Shown one piece after another: positions 7,579 to 15,593 of a stretch of DNA of 64,000 bases; the stretch's first letter is position 1; each line of letters starts with the position of its first letter. Made by a program: the position numbers and the translations under genes. The DNA comes from Geothrix sp. (GTDB lineage Bacteria > Acidobacteriota > Holophagae > Holophagales > Holophagaceae): contig JAVBYJ010000003.1 in NCBI GenBank assembly GCA_030824075.1, forward strand, positions 1 through 64,000, given 5' to 3'. Below the pieces are notes generated by a model, which was given only the letters and a program-made list of their open reading frames with translations, had not been told where the DNA came from and ran no database searches.

Positions 7579-10142
7579 CCTGGCTGGCGCGGCGGCTGGT
7601 GACCCGGGCCCTGCTGCGAGAGTGGGGCCGAACCCTGCTTACCCTGGCGGCGGTATCCCTGGGCGTGGCTGTATTCCTCTCCATCCGCCTGGCCAACCGG
7701 GCCGCCGTGGCCAGCTTCGAGCAGTTCACGCTCGGCGTGGGGCAGGGCTCGGACCTGGTGATCCGGACGGAAGCCGGACCTCTCTGGGAATCTCGGCTCC
7801 CCGCCCTGCGGCCCCTCACCGAGTGGGCCTGGATGCGGCCCATCATCGAAGGAAGTTTTGCCCGCGCCCAAACCATGGAGGGTTTCCAGGTCCTGGGTCT
7901 GGATCTGGTCGGCCTGGGCGCGAGCGCCAACTCCACGCTCCCCTCCTCCTCGGAGGAGACCCTTCACCGATCCGCCACCACGGGGTTCTACGCCACCCTT
8001 CAAGATCCAGTGGCCATCCTGATTCCCGCAGCCCTGGCGGCGGAGGGATGGTCCCCGGGGGACCTGATGGAGGGGTTCATCCAGGAGCGGGCGGTCCGGT
8101 TGCGCGTGGCGGGGATCCTGCCCGATCCACCCCACCGGCCAAAACTCCAACGAAACCTCCTCGTGATGGACCTCCCCGCCGCCCAGCGCTTGTTGGGCCG
8201 GGAGGGTGAACTGGACCGGGTCGAGTGGGGCCTCCGCCCGGGGGGTAATTTGCCCCATTTTGAGGCTCAGGCCCGGCGCCTTCTGCCACCTGGTTTGATC
8301 ATGGAGCCCCCGGAACAGCGGGCCGAGAGTGGCCGGACCATGACGGCGGCCTTCCGGTTCAACCTGACCATCCTCAGCCTCATCGCCCTCGCCGTGGGCG
8401 CCTACCTGCTGTTTCAGGCCTTCGATGCCTCCGTGAACCGCCGCCGCGAAACCTGGGCCACGCTCCGAGCGCTTGGCCAGGCACCCTCCGGTGTGATGCG
8501 CCTGGTGCTGTTCGAAGCGGCGCTCCTCGGCCTCCTGGGCAGTGCCTTGGGTATCGGGCTCGGGTGGCTGCTCGCCCAGGGGACCGTGCAGGGGGTGAGC
8601 CGGACCGTCAACGCCCTCTACGGCGCCAGCGCCGCCCAACGGGCTGGGATGCCCGCACCGGAAGCCTGGCTGGCGGTCGCCATTGGCACCGGCGCCTGCC
8701 TGATCGCAGCTTGGATTCCGGCCCGGCGCGCGGCGCGGACACCCCCGGTGCAACTGCTTGCCCGGGAAGGCCATCTGACACCCACGCGGTGGGGATGGAT
8801 GGGGCTCGCGGCAGGGACCGCCCTCCTGCTTGGTACCGTCCTGGCGTATGGCCTTCGTCCGGCTCCAGGCGTGGCCTGGCATGCCTACGCCGGGTCAGCC
8901 CTGGTCCTGCTCGGCGGTTCGCTGTTGGCCGTGGCCCTCCTTCCCCTGCTGGGCCTGCCAGGACGATGGACTCGCCGGTGGCGTCTCAGACTCGCCCTGC
9001 GTCCCCTGCTGCGCCCCACCGGCCGCCATGGTTTCGCGGCCGCGGCCCTCGCGGTGGCCATCGGCATGACCATCGGCATGGGCGTCATGGTCCAGAGCTT
9101 CGAACGCACGGTGCTGGCCTGGATCGGGAGCAGCCTCCGCGCCGATCTCTATGTGGCCCCTATCGGCTCCACCGGCGCAGGAAGCCAGCACCGCATGGGC
9201 GCCGACACCGCCGATGGCATCGCCTCAGACCCTGCGGTGGCCGCGGCGGACCGCTTCCAGATCCTACCCATCACCTTCCGGGGTCGCCCCACCTTCCTCG
9301 GGGCCGGGGACATGGGTGTTCAGGCCTCTCGCGGCGGCCTCATCCTCGCGGCAGGAGGCCCCTTCCCGGGCCCGTTGCTGGCGCTGCGGAAGGGCGGGAC
9401 CTCGGATCCTGGCGTGCTGGTATCCGAAACGTTCTCGCGGCATTTCGGCGTGCGCGTGGGCGAAGTGCTGGACCTTCCTGCGCCGGGTGGCCTCCGCAGG
9501 GCCACGGTTCGGGGCATCATCGCCGACTATGGCAACGAACGCGGTAGCCTGCTCCTGGACCGCCCCGTCTTCCTGGCCTGGTTCCAGGATCCGCGCGTGG
9601 CCAGCCTGGCCCTGTTCCTCCGGCCGGGTGAATCACCGGAAGCCTTCGCGGCGCGGCTTCGCCGGGAGCATCCAGGCCTTCAGGTGCGCACCAACGGCGC
9701 GCTGCGCGACCAGGTGACAACCATCTTCCGGCAGACCTTTGCGCTCACCTACGCACTGGAGGCCATCGGACTCATCGTGGCGATCCTGGGCCTGGGCCAG
9801 GGGCTCACGGGTCTGGCGCTGGCTCGACGCGGCGAGATCTGGTCGCTGCGGGCACTGGGAGCCACCCAGTCGGACCTCACCCGCATTCTGATGCTCGAAG
9901 GGCTCGGCGTGGCCCTGGCGGGGCTGCTCTCGGGCCTGGGACTGGGTCTGCTCCTGGCCCGCATCCTGGTGGATGTGCTCAATCCCCAGGTGTTCGGGTG
10001 GACCCTTGGATTCTCGGTGCCCTGGGGCTTCCTGGGCCTCGTATCCCTGGCCACCCTGGGTGCGGCCATCCTGGTGCTGGCGCCCATGGCGCGCTGGGGA
10101 GCCAGGCTTGCCGCGGATCGAGAAGTGGAGGAGGGCGCATGA
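7575..10142 (+). CDS. ABC transporter permease with two FtsX domains
   Basis: An 855-aa inner-membrane protein. The N-terminal helix (LLTLAAVSLGVAVFLSIRLA) precedes a periplasmic domain; a bundle near residues 255-380 and a second FtsX bundle in the last 150 residues give the duplicated-domain layout of AttF/G-like permeases. I chose the GTG at 7575 because it overlaps the ATPase stop by 4 bp. The upstream in-frame region is the other frame of the ATPase gene. It ends in an ATGA overlap with the next gene. Confidence 0.88.
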   Translation: MTWLARRLVTRALLREWGRTLLTLAAVSLGVAVFLSIRLANRAAVASFEQFTLGVGQGSDLVIRTEAGPLWESRLPALRPLTEWAWMRPIIEGSFARAQTMEGFQVLGLDLVGLGASANSTLPSSSEETLHRSATTGFYATLQDPVAILIPAALAAEGWSPGDLMEGFIQERAVRLRVAGILPDPPHRPKLQRNLLVMDLPAAQRLLGREGELDRVEWGLRPGGNLPHFEAQARRLLPPGLIMEPPEQRAESGRTMTAAFRFNLTILSLIALAVGAYLLFQAFDASVNRRRETWATLRALGQAPSGVMRLVLFEAALLGLLGSALGIGLGWLLAQGTVQGVSRTVNALYGASAAQRAGMPAPEAWLAVAIGTGACLIAAWIPARRAARTPPVQLLAREGHLTPTRWGWMGLAAGTALLLGTVLAYGLRPAPGVAWHAYAGSALVLLGGSLLAVALLPLLGLPGRWTRRWRLRLALRPLLRPTGRHGFAAAALAVAIGMTIGMGVMVQSFERTVLAWIGSSLRADLYVAPIGSTGAGSQHRMGADTADGIASDPAVAAADRFQILPITFRGRPTFLGAGDMGVQASRGGLILAAGGPFPGPLLALRKGGTSDPGVLVSETFSRHFGVRVGEVLDLPAPGGLRRATVRGIIADYGNERGSLLLDRPVFLAWFQDPRVASLALFLRPGESPEAFAARLRREHPGLQVRTNGALRDQVTTIFRQTFALTYALEAIGLIVAILGLGQGLTGLALARRGEIWSLRALGATQSDLTRILMLEGLGVALAGLLSGLGLGLLLARILVDVLNPQVFGWTLGFSVPWGFLGLVSLATLGAAILVLAPMARWGARLAADREVEEGA

Positions 10143-11221
10143 AGGGGATCCTCGCAGGCTGCCTGGCGCTCGCGTGTGGCGCGACTCCGCCAGGATCGGA
10201 TGGCTTCGCCCTCGCCCGCCCTGGCTACCGCTTTGCCTTCCCCCGAGACCATGGCAGCCATCCGGCCTTCCGGACCGAATGGTGGTACTTCACCGGCCAT
10301 CTCTGGACCGGGGATGGATCCCGTCGGTTCGGCTATCAACTCACCTTCTTTCGCCAGGCCTCCCCTCCGGCTGCCTGGAAGGGTTCCCAGGCCTGGCGCA
10401 GCGACCAGCTCCACCTGGCCCACGCGGCCCTCACCGATGAAAAGGGGCAACGCTTTCTGGTGGACGAACGCCTGGACCGGGCAGGCCTGATGGCCGGGGC
10501 CACCGAGGACCAGCTGAACCTCTTCCAGCAGGACTGGCGGGCGGCCCAGGATCCCTCCGGGCGGATCCGCCTCCACATGTCGGTGAGAGGCGCGACCCTG
10601 GATCTCACCCTGGATCCCGCCACCCCGCCGGTGATCTTCGGCGAGGATGGCCTGAGCCGGAAAGGGGCCGATTCCGGGGCGGCCAGCCACTACCTGACCT
10701 TTCCCCGCCTGAAGAGCCAAGGCACCCTCAGGCTCCCGGAAGGCCCTGTCCTGGCGGTGCAGGGACTCAGCTGGATGGACCATGAATTCAGCTCGAGCCA
10801 GCTCGCCCAGGACCAGGTGGGCTGGGACTGGGCCGGCATCCAGCTCAGGGATGGCCGAAGCCTGATGGCCTACCGCCTGCGTCGGAAGGACGGCAGCCAG
10901 GATCCGTTTTCGACCCTGACGGAAGTGGATGCAGCAGGGCACATCCAACGCAGCACCCGCGCATTCAGCCTGATTCCGAAGGGCCGCTGGCGGAGTCCTG
11001 CCACTGGGACCGACTATCCGCTGCCCCTCGTGTTGGAAGCCTGGGGGGAGCGGTTCACGCTCCTGCCGCTGCTCCCAAACCAGGAGCTGCAGACGGGCCG
11101 CAGCACCGGCATCACCTACTGGGAGGGGGCCTGCCGGGTGCTGGATGCGACCGGGCAGGAGATCGGTGATGCCTATGTGGAACTCACCGGCTATGCCCAC
11201 TCGCTCCAAGGACGCTTCTGA
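10139..11221 (+). CDS. AttH/CrtC-family lipocalin-like exported protein
   Basis: A 360-aa protein with the family motif FRTEWWYFTGHL near residues 42-53 and MDHEFSSSQ later on. These mark the carotenoid 1,2-hydratase/AttH-like lipocalin family that accompanies AttEFG-type ABC transporters. A short hydrophobic N-terminus includes LAGC, which could be a lipobox although it sits unusually early (Cys8). The ATG at 10139 overlaps the permease stop (ATGA). Context suggests a partner that receives or modifies the ABC system's lipid-like substrate; carotenoid hydration is not supported here. Confidence 0.82.
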   Translation: MKGILAGCLALACGATPPGSDGFALARPGYRFAFPRDHGSHPAFRTEWWYFTGHLWTGDGSRRFGYQLTFFRQASPPAAWKGSQAWRSDQLHLAHAALTDEKGQRFLVDERLDRAGLMAGATEDQLNLFQQDWRAAQDPSGRIRLHMSVRGATLDLTLDPATPPVIFGEDGLSRKGADSGAASHYLTFPRLKSQGTLRLPEGPVLAVQGLSWMDHEFSSSQLAQDQVGWDWAGIQLRDGRSLMAYRLRRKDGSQDPFSTLTEVDAAGHIQRSTRAFSLIPKGRWRSPATGTDYPLPLVLEAWGERFTLLPLLPNQELQTGRSTGITYWEGACRVLDATGQEIGDAYVELTGYAHSLQGRF

Positions 11222-11225
11222 ATCC

Positions 11226-11259
11226 AAAGAAGGGCCCCGCCAGCGCGGGGCCCTTCTTT
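11226..11259. terminator. bidirectional Rho-independent terminator
   Basis: A perfect 15-bp inverted repeat (AAAGAAGGGCCCCGC, loop CAGC, then its complement ending CCCTTCTTT) lies between two convergent genes. The A-rich and T-rich ends of the stem supply a partial U-tract in both directions, so it can serve both the ABC operon and the gene at 11271-11771. Confidence 0.85.
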
Positions 11260-11270
11260 GGGGAAACTGG

Positions 11271-11771
11271 CTAGATGGCCGTGGCGCCCGCCGGAACGGC
11301 CACGCCGGCCACCGCCGCCACCTTGGCGTTGCACATCAGCTTGCCGCCGGTGCCAGGGCCAATGCCCAGGGCCGCGCCCTGCTTGACGCCCGCATCGGTG
11401 GTCGCGGCCGTTGGGATCTTGACAGAGGCCATGCGCTGGATCAGGAAGCTGGCGGCAGAAGATCCGTCCCCGGCCACCCTGTCCCCCGCCAGCAGCACCA
11501 CGGCATCCGGCTTCCGCCCCGTCAGGGTGCCGATGGCCTTGCCCATGTCCTGGGGGCCTTTCACATCCACCACCATGACCTTCATGCCTCCGGCAGCACC
11601 GGTCAGCTCGGATAGGGCCGCCTTGCTGGAATTGGCGTCGCACACGACCGCTAACGTGGTGACCTGGGGCCAGGCCTTCTTCATGGCGCCGAAAAGGGCG
11701 TCGTAATCACCAGCCACCAGAGACGAAGCAGCGAGGGCCAGAAAAACGGCCACGGGACGAGCGATCGCCAT
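11271..11771 (-). CDS. exported protein resembling an ABC substrate-binding domain
   Basis: A 166-aa protein with a clear signal peptide (MAIARPVAVFLALAASSLVAG). The body resembles the TrpX-type periplasmic binding family: VVCDANSS, then DAVVLLAGDRVAGD, then IPTAATTDAGVKQGAALGIG. It is much shorter than a full binding protein (about 300 aa), so it looks like one lobe or a reduced relative. The ATG at 11771 has GGAGGTGG upstream. No transporter partner is adjacent; the neighbour upstream is a nucleoside transporter. Function unassigned. Confidence 0.7.
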   Translation of the reverse strand: MAIARPVAVFLALAASSLVAGDYDALFGAMKKAWPQVTTLAVVCDANSSKAALSELTGAAGGMKVMVVDVKGPQDMGKAIGTLTGRKPDAVVLLAGDRVAGDGSSAASFLIQRMASVKIPTAATTDAGVKQGAALGIGPGTGGKLMCNAKVAAVAGVAVPAGATAI

Positions 11772-11851
11772 TGAACCACCTCCTAATGGTTCCTTTATCG
11801 GCAGCACCCCTCCAAGGCTGGAGCTTCGATATCTTTATGTTTTTTTTCCTG

Positions 11852-13222
11852 CTAGCTCAGGATCCCCGCTATGCAGGCGCTCAGGAAATTCGCCAAGGTC
11901 CCCGCCAGCATGGCCCGAAGACCCAGGCGGGCCAGATCGCCGCGGCGCTCGGGCACCAGGGCGCCGATGCCGCCCACCTGGATCGCAATGCTGCTGAAGT
12001 TGGCAAACCCACATAGAGCAAAGGTGGAGATCAAGCGGGCCTTGGCAGAAAGCGTCATGGCCCCCAGGTCCAGGAAGGCCACGAACTCGTTGACCACCAT
12101 GCGCTTACCCAACAGCGAACCCACTTGTCCGGCCTCTGCCCAGGGCACGCCCATCAGGTAGGCGAAGGGCTTGAAGAGGCCGCCGAGCACCAGCTCGAGA
12201 CTGAACCCCGGGTGAACGGCCTTCATCAGGCCATTGATCAGATAGATCAGCGCGATGAAGGCGATCAGCATCACCGCCACATTGAAGGCGAGTTGACCAC
12301 CCTCGAAGGCCCCGCGGGCCGCGGCATCCAGCACGTTCGCATCGTGGTTGGGGATATCCACCTTCACACCGACCCCGGTTTCCGGCGTTTCGGTTTCCGG
12401 CTCCAGCATCTTGGCCATCATCACCGCACCCGGCGCCGTCATGATCACGGCCGTGAGCAGGTGGACGATGTCCACGTGCGCCACCTGGACGTAGGCCACC
12501 ATGATGCTGCCGGACACGTGGGCCATGCCGGCGGTCATGATCAACATGAGCTCGCTGCGGGTCATCCGCGCGAGGAAGGGCCGAATGGTGAGGGGTGCCT
12601 CGGTCTGGCCCATGAGGATGCTGGCGGCCACGCTGACGCTTTCGGCACCGGAGACCTTCAGGAACCGGCCCATGGCCCGCGCGGAGGCTCCCACCACCCA
12701 CTGCATGACGCCGATGTAGTAGAGCACCGCGAAGATCGAGGCCACAAAGATGATCGTGGGCAGCACCGCAAAGGCGAAGACCATCCCCACCTTGCTGCCG
12801 GGTCCATCCGACAGAGAGCCGAAGACGAAGCTGGCGCCCTCATGGGCATAGGCCATGAGGTGCTCGACCACGATGCGCATCTGGTCAAAGGCGGATCCCA
12901 CCAGGTTCCCCCGGAGCAGGCCCAGGACGATGACCCCGAACAGCCCCCAGTTCAGGGCCTTGTTCTCGTAGGACGCGAAGCGGCGCAGCAGCATGGGCGT
13001 GAACATCAGCGCCAACACCACCCAGCCCGCGCCCACAGGGAAGGGCAGGAAGGATAACAACCGGGAAATCGCGGGTCCCTTCAGGACGATGAGCGCGAAG
13101 ACCCACTGGAGCCCCAGTCCCCATAGGATGGTGCGCCAGTGGATGGCGCTCCGTTTGTGTGACAGCACATAGGCCAAGGCCATGAAGGCCACGATGCCGG
13201 CCAGGCCGATGAAGCGTTCCAT
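11852..13222 (-). CDS. NupC-family concentrative nucleoside transporter
   Basis: A 456-aa polytopic inner-membrane protein of the CNT family, which imports nucleosides with a cation gradient. The characteristic C-terminal segments are visible: VVNEFVAFLDLGAM, STFALCGFANFSSIAIQVGG and IGALVPERRGDLARLGLRA. N-terminal helices, the gate domain and the length agree with bacterial NupC (about 400 aa, slightly longer here). It lies 80 bp upstream of the exported binding-like protein on the same strand; whether they share a substrate is inference. Confidence 0.9.
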   Translation of the reverse strand: MERFIGLAGIVAFMALAYVLSHKRSAIHWRTILWGLGLQWVFALIVLKGPAISRLLSFLPFPVGAGWVVLALMFTPMLLRRFASYENKALNWGLFGVIVLGLLRGNLVGSAFDQMRIVVEHLMAYAHEGASFVFGSLSDGPGSKVGMVFAFAVLPTIIFVASIFAVLYYIGVMQWVVGASARAMGRFLKVSGAESVSVAASILMGQTEAPLTIRPFLARMTRSELMLIMTAGMAHVSGSIMVAYVQVAHVDIVHLLTAVIMTAPGAVMMAKMLEPETETPETGVGVKVDIPNHDANVLDAAARGAFEGGQLAFNVAVMLIAFIALIYLINGLMKAVHPGFSLELVLGGLFKPFAYLMGVPWAEAGQVGSLLGKRMVVNEFVAFLDLGAMTLSAKARLISTFALCGFANFSSIAIQVGGIGALVPERRGDLARLGLRAMLAGTLANFLSACIAGILS

Positions 13223-13322
13223 CTAGGCTCCTAGGCTAGGTGGGCGGGTTCATCCCAACCACCTGGCGGGGGCCCGGGGGGACATCGCCAGCGCAGCGAG
13301 CAGGCGGTCTCCCCGGACAGCA

Positions 13323-13679
13323 TTACAGTTCGTGGTTCAGAGCCTCGACGGCCTGCTCCATATAGAAGCGGGCTCGGCCCAACAGGCCCTCCCGCTGCAT
13401 CACCATGACAAGGACGCACTGTTCCTTGGCGCCCACCATGAGAATCCAGTGCTGATCCGTCGCGAAGGCCACCTGCTTCACTTCGCCCCGGTCGAACTCC
13501 TCCACCGCCTGCTGGAGGTGTCGCTTCACCACGTGCTGGTAAGCCCCCAGCAGCTGCAGGCCTTCGTTGGAGACCTGGATCGTCCGGGAACAGATCGGAT
13601 CCCCGTCGCTGTCATTGAAGGTCGCGGCGAGGGCCTCGGGCACCCGTTCGATCAGTTGATCCAGGATTTGCTGGAACAT
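13323..13679 (-). CDS. roadblock/LC7-like small protein
   Basis: A 118-aa cytosolic protein. The pattern fits the roadblock/LC7 fold: an N-terminal helix (FQQILDQLIERVPEAL), a strand with FNDSDGDPICS, a long helix around HVVKRHLQQAVEEF, and strands VAFATDQHWILMVGAKEQCVLVMVM. Such proteins often regulate small GTPases such as MglA. The ATG at 13679 is preferred over an upstream codon because GGAG lies 7 bp before it. No GTPase gene is nearby. The fold is inferred from pattern only. Confidence 0.6.
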   Translation of the reverse strand: MFQQILDQLIERVPEALAATFNDSDGDPICSRTIQVSNEGLQLLGAYQHVVKRHLQQAVEEFDRGEVKQVAFATDQHWILMVGAKEQCVLVMVMQREGLLGRARFYMEQAVEALNHEL

Positions 13680-13785
13680 GGGAGGACTCCGGTGATGCGT
13701 GTCCAAAGCATGACCGGACCAAGACCTTTTTCAAAACACACCCTCGGAGCCGGATATTCGAGCCCTTCGCGCTGGGGTTGGTTTC

Positions 13786-14160
13786 CTAGATCCCCCGCGC
13801 CACCTGCAGGGCCCAGGCGGCGACCAGAATCGCCCACACGGAGAGCCGGGCTGCCCGCGACGCCGGAAGGCCTGGGTAGGGATCCGCCCGCCAGGCACGG
13901 CGGACATCCCAGACTGCAGCCAGAGGCAACAGCGCCAGGGCCACTGCGGCGACCGGATGCCAGTGGAAGGCCTCTCGCCAGTCTCCCCGCCCCAGCGCCA
14001 TCACGCAGCGCGTGAGACCGCAGGTGGCGCAGGCAAATCCGGTCAGTCGCTTGAACGCGCAACCGGGAAGCAACCCGGAGACCGGCTCCAGAAGGGCCGC
14101 CACCCGCAGGCCGAGGAGCGCAAGCAGCGTCGCGAGGGCCACCCAGGGGATCCGCCTCAT
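13786..14160 (-). CDS. DUF2752 family membrane protein
   Basis: A 124-aa membrane protein. The DUF2752 signature CAFKRLTGFACATCGLTRCV is complete: a Cys before the FK, the CxxCG pair and TR. GDWREAFHWHP and two more hydrophobic helices follow. The function of the family is unknown. Its ATG overlaps the stop of the upstream gene by 4 bp (ATGA), so it is the last member of a coupled three-gene unit (15520 to 13786). Confidence 0.8.
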   Translation of the reverse strand: MRRIPWVALATLLALLGLRVAALLEPVSGLLPGCAFKRLTGFACATCGLTRCVMALGRGDWREAFHWHPVAAVALALLPLAAVWDVRRAWRADPYPGLPASRAARLSVWAILVAAWALQVARGI

Positions 14161-14840
14161 CCCGTCCACCCAACCATGAACAGCATGAAGGCGAGGAGCC
14201 CCATGGCGCAGCACCCCAGCGCCACCGCATGCACCACCGTGGCGGCCAGCCCTCGCCACGGTTCGCAGCCGTGCCGGGCGGCCAGGGCGAAGCCCCGGAA
14301 CAGCCACAGGTAGGCATCCAGCAGCATCAAGGGCAGCGCCACCACCACGCCCAGGACCGGCACGAACCCGAGCAACCCCAGCAGGGTGCCCACTGCAGCG
14401 ATGCGCAGGGCCTCCGCCTCGGCCACCAGACTGGTCCGGAAGCCCCGCTGCTCCTTCAGCCCCCCGAGCAACCAGAGGCCCATGTGGTCCCACACCGCAT
14501 GATGGAGCCAGGTTCCCAGCACCCCGAAGGGCACGGCCAGCAGCAGCCAGGGCCAGACCTGACCGAAAGCCGGCGGGGCGGGCAGGGCCGAGAGCAGCTC
14601 ATGGATATCCGCCGGGTCCGTGCCGAGCCATCCCAGGAGCCAGGGAGGCACCGCCCCTCGCCGGAGGGCGTCATAGGCTTGGATCCCGCGCCAAGTCGTC
14701 CACGCCGCATTCACCAGGGCCAGCGGCACCCAGACAAGGACCATCTCCCGAACGGCCCGCCCAAGCCCGGGCGGGGGCGCTCCGAACGCGGCGCCCGGTC
14801 GGGCGAGGGCCCGGAAGGATGCCGCAAAAGGGAGGTTCAT
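14157..14840 (-). CDS. Yip1-like multi-pass membrane protein
   Basis: A 227-aa protein with about five hydrophobic segments. The pattern is weakly Yip1/DUF1282-like: an N-terminal amphipathic stretch, then WVPLALVNAAW, a soluble loop, and three C-terminal helices. I take the ATG at 14840, which overlaps the upstream stop (TGATG); a GTG one codon earlier is also possible. It sits between an exported protein and the DUF2752 protein, all coupled. No specific function can be assigned. Confidence 0.65.
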   Translation of the reverse strand: MNLPFAASFRALARPGAAFGAPPPGLGRAVREMVLVWVPLALVNAAWTTWRGIQAYDALRRGAVPPWLLGWLGTDPADIHELLSALPAPPAFGQVWPWLLLAVPFGVLGTWLHHAVWDHMGLWLLGGLKEQRGFRTSLVAEAEALRIAAVGTLLGLLGFVPVLGVVVALPLMLLDAYLWLFRGFALAARHGCEPWRGLAATVVHAVALGCCAMGLLAFMLFMVGWTG

Positions 14841-15520
14841 CACCTGCCCAGGAAGAGGGCTTCGAACTCGCGCAGGGCCACTGGGTCCCCATCCCGCTTG
14901 AGGGGACCGTAGAACTCCCGGGGGCTCAGGTCGGCGAATTCCCCGAAGGTGGCCACATTCCCGTTGATGTAGGCGATGAACTCATCCTGACGACCCTTGA
15001 TGTAGCCGCGGAACGGCCGGGCCACCACGCCCAGCACCGCCGAATCCAGGGCCGTCCAGGTCTGCAGGTGGGTCTCGAACCCGTTCTTCCCCTCCCAATA
15101 GCGGTAGGAGGTGAGCATCTTCGCGCCGACGGCGAAAGGGATGGGCAGGCGGCCTTTCTCGGCCAGGCCATCCACCAGGTAGACCCGGTGGCCGGGGCGC
15201 TGGTAGACGAGGCGGAGGGTGCCCTTGAGACCCCTGGTGTCGTCGATGCTCCAGGCGCCATCCGGATGGATGAAGGCATAGAATCCCGGTACGAACTGGC
15301 AGTGCCGCCACATGGCCGAGGCCAGGCGGGGGTGGTCGAAGAGCTTCTCCATGGTGGCCAGCCGCACATGCTTGGGCGGGGTCCGGGTCTCGAAGATGAA
15401 ATCGGCCCGTTTCACGATATCCAGGGCCTCCCCCTGGGCCGACGGCGGAAGCTGGCCAAGAAAGGCAGGCGTCTGGGCCTGGATGGCCATGGCGAGGAGG
15501 ATGAACATCAGGGCGCGCAT
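14840..15520 (-). CDS. exported protein of unknown function
   Basis: A 226-aa protein with a short signal peptide (MRALMFILLAMAIQA, cleavage near QA-QT). The mature part begins with a helical segment and is rich in strands, with aromatic-rich motifs such as WRHCQFVPGFYAFIHPDG. I do not recognise the family. It is the first gene of the coupled minus-strand unit with the Yip1-like and DUF2752 proteins, so a joint envelope role is plausible. The 73 bp upstream separate it from the divergent HEAT-repeat gene. Confidence 0.7.
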   Translation of the reverse strand: MRALMFILLAMAIQAQTPAFLGQLPPSAQGEALDIVKRADFIFETRTPPKHVRLATMEKLFDHPRLASAMWRHCQFVPGFYAFIHPDGAWSIDDTRGLKGTLRLVYQRPGHRVYLVDGLAEKGRLPIPFAVGAKMLTSYRYWEGKNGFETHLQTWTALDSAVLGVVARPFRGYIKGRQDEFIAYINGNVATFGEFADLSPREFYGPLKRDGDPVALREFEALFLGR

Positions 15521-15593
15521 GGGAAAACGCTAACACTTCCCGAAAGAAATGGTGGTTCTTGACCCGGAACCGGATCGGGCCGATGGGAGGGGG

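Noticed and set aside
10139..11221. Carotenoid hydratase function
   Set aside because: The CrtC-like domain here sits with an ABC transporter as in AttEFGH sets; no carotenoid genes are in view.
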